Shown: positions 1-6,449, numbered from the stretch's first letter. The stretch is 10,368 bases of DNA from Anaerolineae bacterium (GCA_030612585.1 JAUWNP010000153.1:1-10368), one strand, 5' to 3'. The notes: generated from the sequence alone by a model not told the origin. Numbers and translations are program-made.

Positions 1-1333
1 CGACGGTGGCCTCCTGAGGCGCGGGAGTGTCCTCCTGACCCAGGATGACAACGCCATCCTGGTTATTGCCCGGCACAATCTGCATCGAGTTGCGATAGGC
101 CCCCACCTCACCGGTCACCCGCACCCGGTCGCCCAGCATCACCTCCGGTGGTGTACCGTTATCGTCGAAGCACTGAATCTGGAGGCCGCCGCTTTCGTCC
201 TGGATGTAGAACTTGGCGTTGTTTGTTCCAGCATAGTAGCCGCCGGTATACATCGTGGCGACCCCCTCGACGGTGACAATCTCGCCCATCAACGTGCGGG
301 CCGTCCCGATGGGGATGATACCCCCTTCAACGCGGGTGCGCACCGGCGCGCCGAACGCCTCCTCGGGCCAATCGCCAGCCTGCACGCTGTACTCCCGCGC
401 CATCAGCGTGGCGTACGTTAGCGGCGTCTCAACGGTCACGCGGCGGGAGACCACGTCGCCGTCGGCCATTTCCGCCAGCGTCCACTGCACCACCCCCCCC
501 AGTCCCCCCGAAGCGGGGGGGGGAGCGTTGACCTCTCCGCCATCGGAAGCGCTGACGACGGTCAGGCTGAGGGGAACGGTGAAGACGATTTGCACATCGT
601 GGGTCGTATTGCCGGTGTGGCTGGTCACCTCCAACTCGTAGTCGAACTGCGCCCCCGGCTCGACACTAGGCGGCGCGACGAGTGTGATGAAAAACCGCTC
701 CGCCTCAACCGGCGTGGGCAGACTTCCGACGTTCTGGGGGTCCGGCGCGGGATTGACGACAAAATCGGCGGAATTGTCGCCGGTATCGCCGAAGTTGCCC
801 TCCTCGCCGCCGGGGAGGCGCTCGATGGAAGTGTCGTTTTCGAGCACTGGGGCCGGACTCCCCTCGACGAAAACCTCCGGCGCGTTGCCCCACCCGACGC
901 TGTCCACGATCTGGCCCTGAGGATTCAGCAGCGCCAGACCGCCGCCTTTGGTGTTGAGGGACTGGTCGAACTCGGCATCGGCCACTACACCGACCGCGTC
1001 CTCCTGGCCAGTCCGCACCAGGAGGTAATGGCCGTGGGCCGGGATAGGGGCACTTTCGGCCCAGGCATAGATGAGCACGTCCTCCTGACTGGCCGCCAGC
1101 CGGTAGGCCAGCGCGTAGCCCTCCAGGTCAAGCGGCGCTGCGGTCGCGTTGTAGAGTTCGATGAACTCCACGTTGTTGTTGCCGGTCGCGCCAGCCTGCA
1201 CCTCGCTGATGACCAGCGGCGTGATGGGCAGGGGCGTCTCAGTCGGAGACGTAGTGGGCGTTTCCTGCGGCATACAGGCCGCCATGGCGAGCAGCAGGAC
1301 GGTCAGTACTCCAGATAGGTATCGTTTGGACAT
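1..1333 (-). CDS. LTD-domain lipoprotein with OB-fold, C-terminally cut by window edge
   Basis: An open frame of 444 codons starts at 1333 and runs off the left edge without a stop. The start has an AGGAG site (1339-1343) 5 bases upstream. Residues 8-19 are hydrophobic and end in a lipobox-like MAAC (Cys20), so the product should be an exported lipid-anchored protein. A Thr/Pro linker (21-38) follows. Residues about 40-150 look like a lamin-tail domain (LVISEVQAG, NNNVEFIELYN, then LDLEGYAL). Residues about 212-305 resemble a DUF11/Ig-like beta domain. Residues about 340-432 resemble a bacterial OB-fold (GEIVTVEGVATMYTGGYY, FYIQDESGG, GDRVRVTGEV). Such architectures occur in secreted proteins and extracellular nucleases, but no catalytic domain is visible here, so no function is assigned. 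Residues 270-281 (APPPASGGLGGV) are encoded by a GC-rich palindromic repeat and probably are an insertion. The lipoprotein call is fairly sure; the domain names come from motif reading. Confidence 0.85.
   Translation of the reverse strand, partial: MSKRYLSGVLTVLLLAMAACMPQETPTTSPTETPLPITPLVISEVQAGATGNNNVEFIELYNATAAPLDLEGYALAYRLAASQEDVLIYAWAESAPIPAHGHYLLVRTGQEDAVGVVADAEFDQSLNTKGGGLALLNPQGQIVDSVGWGNAPEVFVEGSPAPVLENDTSIERLPGGEEGNFGDTGDNSADFVVNPAPDPQNVGSLPTPVEAERFFITLVAPPSVEPGAQFDYELEVTSHTGNTTHDVQIVFTVPLSLTVVSASDGGEVNAPPPASGGLGGVVQWTLAEMADGDVVSRRVTVETPLTYATLMAREYSVQAGDWPEEAFGAPVRTRVEGGIIPIGTARTLMGEIVTVEGVATMYTGGYYAGTNNAKFYIQDESGGLQIQCFDDNGTPPEVMLGDRVRVTGEVGAYRNSMQIVPGNNQDGVVILGQEDTPAPQEATV
491..526 (-). 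repeat. 36-bp GC-rich palindromic unit inserted in the lipoprotein gene
   Basis: Read on the minus strand, this unit starts GCTCCC, has a central GCTTCGGGGG, then a second G-run (CTGGGGGGGG). The core folds as CCCCCCG (504-510), loop AAG, CGGGGGG (514-520). It encodes exactly 12 residues. Two related units lie in the amrS gene about 2.8 kb away, on the opposite strand relative to the coding direction. Confidence 0.75.
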
Positions 1334-1347
1334 CGTTTCTCCTCTCG

Positions 1348-1368
1348 CCCCGGCCTGAAGAGCCGGGG
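1348..1368 (-). other. Leader hairpin next to the lipoprotein ribosome binding site
   Basis: CCCCGGC (1348-1354) pairs perfectly with GCCGGGG (1362-1368) around a 7-base loop. In the lipoprotein mRNA the hairpin would end only a few bases before the GAGGAG site, so it could affect ribosome access. The shape (GC stem with a TTCAG-type loop) also resembles hairpins at ends of IS200/IS605 elements, but no transposase or TnpB gene is nearby. Confidence 0.4.
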
Positions 1369-1527
1369 TTGGATTATCCAGCACCGCCCCTTCAGGACAG
1401 CACGGCGCACTGCGCATTGACTAACGTCACGAAATGGTGCTCTTCGCCGGTCTCTCAGTGGCTGGCTGCTTGCACGCCAAAACTGCAACACGCCCAACGA
1501 TTATGGAGCCAATCGCGATTTTGTGCA

Positions 1528-1540
1528 AGTGCGCTGCACT
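1528..1540. promoter_or_regulatory. Inverted repeat AGTGC-N3-GCACT upstream of promoter
   Basis: Perfect 5-bp arms flank GCT. The site lies about 34 bp upstream of the -35 of the plus-strand promoter. The same half-sites recur at 1605-1619, just after the -10, so the pair could be operators. The downstream gene product has a winged-helix-like N-terminus, which makes autoregulation possible. Binding is inferred only. Confidence 0.3.
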
Positions 1541-1573
1541 GAATAGACACGCCCCCTGAGAAATGACCTGCAG

Positions 1574-1602
1574 TAGACAAAAGGGCAACACTGGTCTATA
1601 AT
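1574..1602 (+). promoter_or_regulatory. Sigma70-type promoter for the 1652 gene
   Basis: TAGACA (1574-1579) and TATAAT (1597-1602) are separated by exactly 17 bp, giving five of six and six of six matches to consensus. Transcription would start near 1609, leaving a leader of about 43 bases to the ATG at 1652. This is one of the best promoter matches in the window. Confidence 0.7.
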
Positions 1603-1604
1603 CA

Positions 1605-1619
1605 AGTGCAGGGAGCACT
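1605..1619. promoter_or_regulatory. Inverted repeat AGTGC-N5-GCACT at the predicted start of transcription
   Basis: Perfect 5-bp arms span the predicted transcription start of the 1652 gene, a position where a bound repressor would block initiation. The half-sites match those of 1528-1540 with a different spacer (5 against 3 bases), which weakens a simple dimer-operator reading. It could alternatively form a weak 5' hairpin in the mRNA. Confidence 0.3.
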
Positions 1620-1651
1620 CAGACCACGTTGTAGCGAAAGGAGAACAAGGA

Positions 1652-2734
1652 ATGCCTGAGAACATCTACCGTAAACTGGCCCAGCGACTGGATGCCATTC
1701 CCAACGGCTTCCCCGCCACCGAGAGCGGTGTGGAACTGCGGCTGCTGGCGAAGATCTTCACGCCGGAGGAAGCGGCGCTGGCTGGGGTGATGCGGTTGAC
1801 CCGCGAGCCGGCCGCCGACATCGCCACCCGCGCCGGGGTGGACCCCGATATAGCCTACCGCACACTCAAGGGAATGACCCGCAGGGGGCTGATCCGCGCC
1901 AAAAAGGGTAAGGGGCAATTCATCTTCGGACTGATGCCCTTCGTTGTCGGCATCTACGAGGAGCAATTGCCCCGCATGGACGCGGAACTGGCGGCGCTGT
2001 TCGAGCAGTATTACCAGGAGACACGGGGCGGCGCCATCATCCGCGATATGCCCTCTGTCCACCGCGTCGTCCCCGTCGAGGAGGCAATCCCCTTCGACCT
2101 GGAGATCTTCCCCTACGAGCAGGCCACTGAACTACTGGAAGGGGCCAAGTCGTGGGGTGTGCGTAACTGCATCTGTCGCGTCCAGCAGCGGCTCGTCGGC
2201 AAGGGATGCGACCACCCGGTCGAGAACTGCCTGGTTTTCGCACCGGTTGAGAGTGCTTTCGACCACAGCAAGGTAGACCGGGCAATCACCAAAGAGGAGG
2301 CACTGCGCATCTTGCACGAGGCCGAGGAGGCCGGGCTGGTGCACTGCCCCGGCAACTACCGGGACAATGTCCACTACATCTGCAACTGCTGCACCTGCTG
2401 TTGCGGGATACTGCGCGGCGTGGCCGAGTTCGGCATCCCCACCGCCATCGCCCACTCCGACTTCCACACCGTCGTTGACGCCGAGGAGTGCATCGGCTGC
2501 GGTGATTGCATCGAGCGCTGCCAGTTCGGGGCTCTGGCAGTGCCGGAGGACATTTGCGTGGTGGATTATGCCCACTGCGTGGGCTGCGGGCTGTGCGCCA
2601 CAGTCTGCCCCACCGATGCGCTGTGCCTGGAGCGGAGGCCCGAGGGCGAAGTCCTTCTGCCGCCAGCCGACATCAAGGAGTGGATGGTCCAACGCGCCCA
2701 GGAGCGTGGCATCTCAATCTTGGACGTTCTATAA
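1652..2734 (+). CDS. Winged-helix-like plus cysteine-rich [4Fe-4S] ferredoxin-domain protein
   Basis: The 360-residue protein starts at an ATG with AAAGGAG (1637-1643) 8 bases upstream. Residues about 38-95 read like a winged helix (EEAALAGVMRL, ADIATRAGVDPDIAYRTLKG, MTRRGLIRAKKGKGQFIF). The middle has a Cys pair C173-I-C175 with C186 and C193, then a dense cluster, C244, C246, C247, C249, C250 and C251. The C-terminus carries two classical [4Fe-4S] motifs, C280/C283/C286/C290 and C309/C312/C315/C319, the latter ending in CPTDA. There is no signal peptide or membrane segment, so it should be cytoplasmic. Related 4Fe-4S proteins with this Cys-rich middle are found in anaerobes and usually have no assigned role. 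The N-terminus suggests DNA binding or a redox sensor; electron transfer is the alternative. It converges with amrS, 11 bp apart. Confidence 0.9.
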   Translation: MPENIYRKLAQRLDAIPNGFPATESGVELRLLAKIFTPEEAALAGVMRLTREPAADIATRAGVDPDIAYRTLKGMTRRGLIRAKKGKGQFIFGLMPFVVGIYEEQLPRMDAELAALFEQYYQETRGGAIIRDMPSVHRVVPVEEAIPFDLEIFPYEQATELLEGAKSWGVRNCICRVQQRLVGKGCDHPVENCLVFAPVESAFDHSKVDRAITKEEALRILHEAEEAGLVHCPGNYRDNVHYICNCCTCCCGILRGVAEFGIPTAIAHSDFHTVVDAEECIGCGDCIERCQFGALAVPEDICVVDYAHCVGCGLCATVCPTDALCLERRPEGEVLLPPADIKEWMVQRAQERGISILDVL

Positions 2735-2761
2735 TTGGGGTTTGGTCATTGGGATTTGGGA
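2734..2761 (+). repeat. Heptanucleotide tract at the 3' junction with amrS
   Basis: Four consecutive 7-base units can be read: ATTGGGG, TTTGGTC, ATTGGGA, TTTGGGA. They start at the last base of the ferredoxin-like gene and extend into the end of amrS, encoding its last residues (NPKSQ and the stop). A related tract lies at 4681-4710 in the opposite orientation. Confidence 0.6.
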
Positions 2762-3855
2762 TTTTTCACTCCCGCCATCCCTACCCCAGCCACCGGCGTG
2801 CCACAGTCGGGGCAACTTCCGTCCGGCTGGACGTGGTTCTCCAGAATCCAGTAGCCGGAGCGGCGGATCAGGAGACAGCCGCATGCGTGACAGAAAGTGT
2901 TGGCCTCGCCTGGCACGTTGCCCACGTAGACGTAGCGCAGCCCTGCCTCCAGGCCGGTCTCCCGCGCCATCTGGAGCGTGGTGACGGGCGTGGGCGGCAC
3001 ATCGGTCATTTCGTAGGCAGGGTAGAAACGGCTGATGTGCCAGGGGGTCTCCACCCCCAACTCCTGCGCCACGAACTGGGCTGCATCCCGCAGTTCCGCC
3101 GGGTCGTCGTTGATGCCGGGGACGACCAGTGTGGTCACTTCCACCCAGACGGACAGCCGCTTCATCACCTTCAGGCTGTCGAGCACCGGCTGCAGCCGCG
3201 CACCCACGTACTTGCGATAGGTCTCGTCGCGGAACGCCTTCAGGTCCACATTGGCCGCGTCCAGGTAAGGGTCGTGCTCTCCCCCGCTTCGGGGGGGGCG
3301 GGGGGAGGTGTGCTCCCCCCCGCTTCGGGGGGGATGGGGGGGGTTAAAAGTCTCCAGCATCTCCCCCGTCATGTAGCCGTCGGTGACGTAGATGTTGGCC
3401 AGGCCGGCCTCGTGGGCCAGGCGGGCCGTGTCGTAGGCGTACTCGAAGAAGACGGTTGGCTCAGTGTAAGTATAGGCAATGCTGCGGCAGCCAGCCCGCT
3501 GCGCGGCGGCGACGATCTGCTCCGGGCTGGCCTTCTCACCTATGATAAGATGCCGCTCGCGGACCATCTGGGAGATCTCCCAGTTCTGGCACCAGCGGCA
3601 GCGAAAGTTGCAGCCCGGCGTGGCGATGGAGTAGGCGGTAGAGCCGGGATAGAAGTGCAACAGCGGCTTCTTCTCCACTGGGTCCACGTGCTGGGAGATA
3701 GTGCGCCCGTAGACCAGCGTGTAGAGCGTACCGCCCCGGTTCTCCCGCACCAGGCAGACACCCCGCTTCCCGTCGGCGATCACACAGCGGTGAGCGCACA
3801 GGGTACAATGCACGCGGTCGTCCGATAACTTCTCGTAGAGCATAGCCTCTTGCAT
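2746..3855 (-). CDS. amrS: AmmeMemoRadiSam system radical SAM enzyme
   Basis: The 369-residue protein has AGGAGGA (3862-3868) 6 bases before its ATG, favouring this start over Met5. The radical SAM motif is C82-x3-C86-x2-C89 within ATPGCNFRCRWCQNWEISQ. Family signatures are an N-terminal Cys set (C17, C20, C24, C34), DPVEKKPLLHFYPG, TYTEPTVFFEY, YLDAANVDLKAF and PWHISRFYPAYEM. C-terminal cysteines (C322, C325, C348, C351) may bind zinc or another cluster. The family is related to pyruvate formate-lyase activating enzymes and usually accompanies Memo and AMMECR1 proteins; its substrate is not securely known to me, and neither partner gene is in this window. Residues 173-196 are two 12-residue repeats (PPRSGGEH core) between NP and YLDAAN, where relatives run straight through. 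It is the second gene of a pair with the QueG-like gene, 44 bp downstream of it. Confidence 0.93.
   Translation of the reverse strand: MQEAMLYEKLSDDRVHCTLCAHRCVIADGKRGVCLVRENRGGTLYTLVYGRTISQHVDPVEKKPLLHFYPGSTAYSIATPGCNFRCRWCQNWEISQMVRERHLIIGEKASPEQIVAAAQRAGCRSIAYTYTEPTVFFEYAYDTARLAHEAGLANIYVTDGYMTGEMLETFNPPHPPRSGGEHTSPRPPRSGGEHDPYLDAANVDLKAFRDETYRKYVGARLQPVLDSLKVMKRLSVWVEVTTLVVPGINDDPAELRDAAQFVAQELGVETPWHISRFYPAYEMTDVPPTPVTTLQMARETGLEAGLRYVYVGNVPGEANTFCHACGCLLIRRSGYWILENHVQPDGSCPDCGTPVAGVGMAGVKNPKSQ
3274..3345 (+). repeat. Two tandem 36-bp GC-rich palindromic units inside amrS
   Basis: Units at 3274-3309 and 3310-3345 both begin GTGCTC, share the core CCCCCGCTTCGGGGGGG and end in a second G-run. 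Hairpins are CCCCCG/CGGGGG (3281-3295) and CCCCCCCG/CGGGGGGG (3315-3333), both with loop CTT. The period is exactly 36 bp, so the amrS frame is kept and 24 extra residues are encoded on the minus strand. They match the unit at 491-526. Confidence 0.8.
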
Positions 3856-3899
3856 CTCACATCCTCCTCACTCCCGCACCCACCAGAGGTGACGCCTTC

Positions 3900-4631
3900 T
3901 CAGCCAGCGCCTCTCCCCTGTCTCCTCCCATACGGACACACATAAACACACATACCACAGACTCTAACACTCACTTGCTGCTCGCGCTGGCGAAGATATC
4001 CAGCGCACTCGAAGACGTCGAAGCGGGCATCGCGGGGCTCTCCAGCCTGGAAGTTCCTGCCGGTGAAAGCGTGGGCAGGACAGGTCTCCACGCACTCCAT
4101 ACATTCCCCGCAGCGCTCCGCCATTGGCTGGCCTGCTGGGAGGGGAGCATCTGTCAGGATGCTGGCCCAGCGCACCCTGGGGCCTACCTCCGGCGTAACC
4201 AGGAGGCAACTCTTACCAATCCAACCCAGCCCCGCCAAGTGCGCCGCCAGTTTGTGGGAGAACAGTCCGTACAGCCTCTCCTCGTCTACCCTCTGAGAGG
4301 CGGGCACAGGAAAGGCGCGGTGTCCCTCCCGTTGCAAGGTGCTCGACAGTCGCGAGGTTATTTCGTCCAGGCGACGGTTAAGAATCTCGTAACTGTGGCT
4401 GTGATAAGCCGTAGCCACCCGCTTGTTCTTGTGACGAGCAAGATGGTCCACGATGGCAAAAGGCATCACCACACCTACGGAGATGGCGCGGGGGAACTGA
4501 GCTATCATCTGTCCCCCCTGCTCCCGAACCAACCCCTGAGCAGGGGAGAGATCTGCCACGCCAAAGTAATCGGCGCTCAACGTCAAAGCCTCTTCGCGCA
4601 AATGCTTTTCCAGAACATCCCTCCTTGCCAT
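3900..4631 (-). CDS. QueG-like protein with double [4Fe-4S] domain
   Basis: The 243-residue protein matches the short relatives of epoxyqueuosine reductase. The N-terminal half resembles the DUF1730-type region (FPRAISVGVVMP, AYHSHSYEILNRRLDE). AGLGWIGKSCLLVTPEVGP (133-151) is the family's central motif. Cluster ligands are C174-x2-C177-x2-C180-x3-C184-P, then C209 and C225-x2-C228-x3-C232-P. True QueG is longer, with C-terminal HEAT-like repeats, and has a VD(S/T)xPV-type motif before GLGW; neither is visible, so tRNA queuosine synthesis is unlikely and the real reaction is unknown. The ATG at 4631 has only a weak AGGG upstream, while a perfect AAGGAGG lies just inside the frame (codons 2-4) with no good in-frame start after it. 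It leads an operon with amrS. Confidence 0.85.
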   Translation of the reverse strand: MARRDVLEKHLREEALTLSADYFGVADLSPAQGLVREQGGQMIAQFPRAISVGVVMPFAIVDHLARHKNKRVATAYHSHSYEILNRRLDEITSRLSSTLQREGHRAFPVPASQRVDEERLYGLFSHKLAAHLAGLGWIGKSCLLVTPEVGPRVRWASILTDAPLPAGQPMAERCGECMECVETCPAHAFTGRNFQAGEPRDARFDVFECAGYLRQREQQVSVRVCGMCVYVCPYGRRQGRGAG

Positions 4632-4680
4632 GAACTTTACCCTAACCTATCACCTGCGCCTTTCGTGGGGTTTCCGTCAC

Positions 4681-4710
4681 CCAACCCCCAATCCCTAATA
4701 CCCAAACTAC
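4681..4710 (-). repeat. Heptanucleotide tract in the QueG-like gene leader
   Basis: Read on the minus strand, units with GGG every 7 bases follow one another: GTTTGGG, TATTAGG, GATTGGG, GGTTGGG. It is related to the tract at 2734-2761 but points the other way, so the two bracket the QueG-like/amrS pair. It lies in the presumed 5' untranslated leader. Confidence 0.5.
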
Positions 4711-4799
4711 GCCCTAAACGCCTGGATGGGACGGGCCCGAAAGCGATCATGTCGTTTATCTCCCTCTGTTCTCAAACGATGTGTGCTCGATATGTGCCC

Positions 4800-4828
4800 A
4801 TGGTAACGTAGGTGGAAACATCTGTCAA
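4800..4828 (-). promoter_or_regulatory. Candidate promoter for the QueG-like/amrS operon
   Basis: On the minus strand a perfect TTGACA (4823-4828) is followed after 17 bp by TACCAT (4800-4805), a four-of-six -10. The leader to the ATG at 4631 would be about 160 bases, long but free of other genes. The -10 lies inside a near-direct repeat that recurs at 4882-4899, which could be a regulator site. Confidence 0.45.
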
Positions 4829-5072
4829 ATGAGACGTTTAATCCGTGTATCGCCAGATAAGTCGTCGTCTTGACGAGACCCGCATGGGTAACGCAGGTGC
4901 CAGCGTGCTACCCGCTCTACCCGGTCGGGGGGAGGAACCGCTGCGCTACGCGAAGTCGTGCCTGGGTGGGTTTGAGAAGTACCCAAGTGGCTTTCTGGCC
5001 CGGGGCGCGTGATGATCTGGGGCACAAAGTGCGGTGGCACTGGCAAAGAGAGAGCCCGGTGCAGCCGTGGGG

Positions 5073-6449
5073 TCAATGACGTGAACGACGACGTGATTTG
5101 AGGTTGTCGCTTTCTCTCATTAAACGGCCCGTGACCCCGCTTGGGTCAACGAATGTCGCCGGTGGCAATTCAACTCCGGCTGCTTCCAGGCGTGGCACGA
5201 AACTAGGCCGGATGCCGGTTGGCTTTATCTCACCCTCTACCTTGTCCCCTTCCTCGCTCAGGGCTTTGGCTTGAAGGATAAACACGTCTTGCAACACCAC
5301 GATGTCGCCCTCCATCCCCTGCACCTCGGTGACGCGCGTGATTTTACGCGAGCCATCGCGCATCCGTTCCTGCTGAATGATCAAGTTTATAGCCGAGGCA
5401 ATCTGAGCACGCGCTACCTTCAATGGCAGATCGAAGCCGGACATCAGTACCAGCGTCTCCAACCTGCTGATCGCGTCCCGGGGGGTATTGGCATGCACGG
5501 TCGTCAGGCTGCCATCGTGACCGGTGTTCATTGCCTGCAGCATATCAAGAGCCTCTCCTCCGCGCACCTCGCCCACGACGATGCGGTCAGGCCGCATGCG
5601 GAGCGCGTTGATGACCAAGTCATGGATGGTGACCCGGCCAGTGCCGTCCGGTTCCACTGGTGCTGTCTCCAGGCGAACGACGTGTCTCTGGTGCAACTGG
5701 AGTTCCGCCGAGTCTTCAATAGTCACGATACGTTCGTCGGACGGAATGAAGGACGAGAGCACGTTGAGCAGCGTGGTCTTGCCAGACCCCGTTCCTCCCG
5801 ACACCACGATGTTCAGGCGTGCCAAAACACAGGCACGGATGAATTCGGCCACCTGCTCTGAGAGTGTGCCCAGGCGTATGAGATCCTCTATGGTCAACCG
5901 CTTGCTTGGGAACTTGCGGATGGTGATCACCGATCCATCCAACGCGCAGGGAGATATGATCACGTTCACACGCGACCCGTCGGGAAGTCGCGCGTCCACC
6001 ATTGGGCGGCTGCGGTCCACTCGGCGTCCCAGAGGCTGGACGATGCGTTGGATGACCTGCTTAACGTGAGCATCGTCCTCGAAGTGAACGTCCGTCTCGA
6101 TGAGTTTGCCCTCACGCTCAACGTAGACCAGACGGGGACCGTTCACCATCACTTCGGTGACGGTGGGATCGCGGATGAGCGAGTCTATGGGACCGTAGCC
6201 GACCACATCATCTGCTACCCCCTCCACCAGCCGTTGGCGATCCGCATCGGTCAAGGTCACGCCCGCCTCGCGTAACAGAGATCCCAACTCTTCCTCGACC
6301 CATCGGATTGTCTGGGGAGTCATTCCGGCCCGAGGCAGCGTTGGCATATCCCGGAGTTTGTCGCTAGCCCATTGCTTGAGTTTGGCATACTGCTCTTCGC
6401 TGAGCGCAATCACTGTTTGATCTGTAGTTGGTCTGACTGCCATCATCAT
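5073..6449 (-). CDS. cpaF: CpaF/TadA-family type II/IV secretion ATPase
   Basis: This 458-residue protein is a full-length cytoplasmic motor ATPase of the Tad/Flp pilus type. An N-terminal helical domain (about 45-90, ending DVVGYGPIDSLI) is followed by the VTEVMVNGP strand region and a core ATPase. Visible motifs are Walker A GGTGSGKT (218-225), the Asp box IVTIEDSAEL (241-250), Walker B IVVGEVRGGEALD (290-302, Glu294) and the His box GHDGSLTTVHAN (310-321). AAGGAG (6455-6460) lies 5 bases before the first of three consecutive ATG codons, and the start overlaps the stop of the receiver-CpaE gene by ATGA, implying translational coupling. In complete loci TadB and TadC membrane platform genes usually follow; here a non-coding stretch follows, so the rest of the machinery must be elsewhere or absent. 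The family call is secure; pilus rather than secretion use is inferred. Confidence 0.95.
   Translation of the reverse strand: MMMAVRPTTDQTVIALSEEQYAKLKQWASDKLRDMPTLPRAGMTPQTIRWVEEELGSLLREAGVTLTDADRQRLVEGVADDVVGYGPIDSLIRDPTVTEVMVNGPRLVYVEREGKLIETDVHFEDDAHVKQVIQRIVQPLGRRVDRSRPMVDARLPDGSRVNVIISPCALDGSVITIRKFPSKRLTIEDLIRLGTLSEQVAEFIRACVLARLNIVVSGGTGSGKTTLLNVLSSFIPSDERIVTIEDSAELQLHQRHVVRLETAPVEPDGTGRVTIHDLVINALRMRPDRIVVGEVRGGEALDMLQAMNTGHDGSLTTVHANTPRDAISRLETLVLMSGFDLPLKVARAQIASAINLIIQQERMRDGSRKITRVTEVQGMEGDIVVLQDVFILQAKALSEEGDKVEGEIKPTGIRPSFVPRLEAAGVELPPATFVDPSGVTGRLMRESDNLKSRRRSRH

Larger units (their letters stand above)
1334..1651. other. Divergent intergenic region, 318 bp
   Basis: This region separates the minus-strand lipoprotein gene from the plus-strand ferredoxin-like gene. 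It holds a strong plus-strand promoter, two AGTGC/GCACT inverted repeats and a hairpin beside the lipoprotein Shine-Dalgarno site, each listed separately. For the lipoprotein gene, GATAAT read on the minus strand (1373-1378) is a possible -10, but no good -35 sits at the right distance. Short open frames across the region lack a start signal and overlap the promoter, so none is called. Confidence 0.6.
4632..5072. other. Intergenic region of about 440 bp without a convincing gene
   Basis: The region lies between the end of cpaF and the start of the QueG-like gene. It holds a minus-strand promoter candidate (4800-4828), a heptad tract (4681-4710), and a near-direct repeat of TGGTAACGTAGGTGG (4801-4815) and TGGGTAACGCAGGTG (4885-4899). 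A small stem, AGTGC (5028-5032) with GCACT (5037-5041), followed on the minus strand by TTTGTG, is at best a weak terminator for cpaF. A TTG-started frame (5076-4825, 83 residues, overlapping the cpaF stop) is Pro/Arg-rich, unlike known proteins, and was not called. Confidence 0.5.

Noticed and set aside
3274..3345. CRISPR-like array from the 36-bp period
   Set aside because: Only two units, no variable spacers between them, and they lie in frame inside a conserved gene.
2506..3828. Long plus-strand open frame of 440 codons opposite amrS
   Set aside because: It is antisense to the clear amrS frame, has no family motifs and starts inside the ferredoxin-like gene. GC-rich codon bias makes such shadow frames common.
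3900..4631. Calling the QueG-like gene queG
   Set aside because: Shorter than QueG, no C-terminal HEAT-like region and the motif expected before GLGW is not seen, so the queuosine role is not supported.
3975..4811. Plus-strand open frame of 278 codons opposite the QueG-like gene
   Set aside because: Antisense to a gene with intact [4Fe-4S] motifs; no recognisable domain and no ribosome binding site.
4632..5072. A tRNA or small RNA in the gene-poor region
   Set aside because: No cloverleaf, GTTCRA box or CCA end could be found on either strand; the stems present are short.
4825..5076. Minus-strand 83-codon frame starting at a TTG overlapping the cpaF stop
   Set aside because: The TTGA overlap mimics coupling, but the product is Pro/Arg-rich, matches no family and runs over the candidate promoter at 4800-4828.
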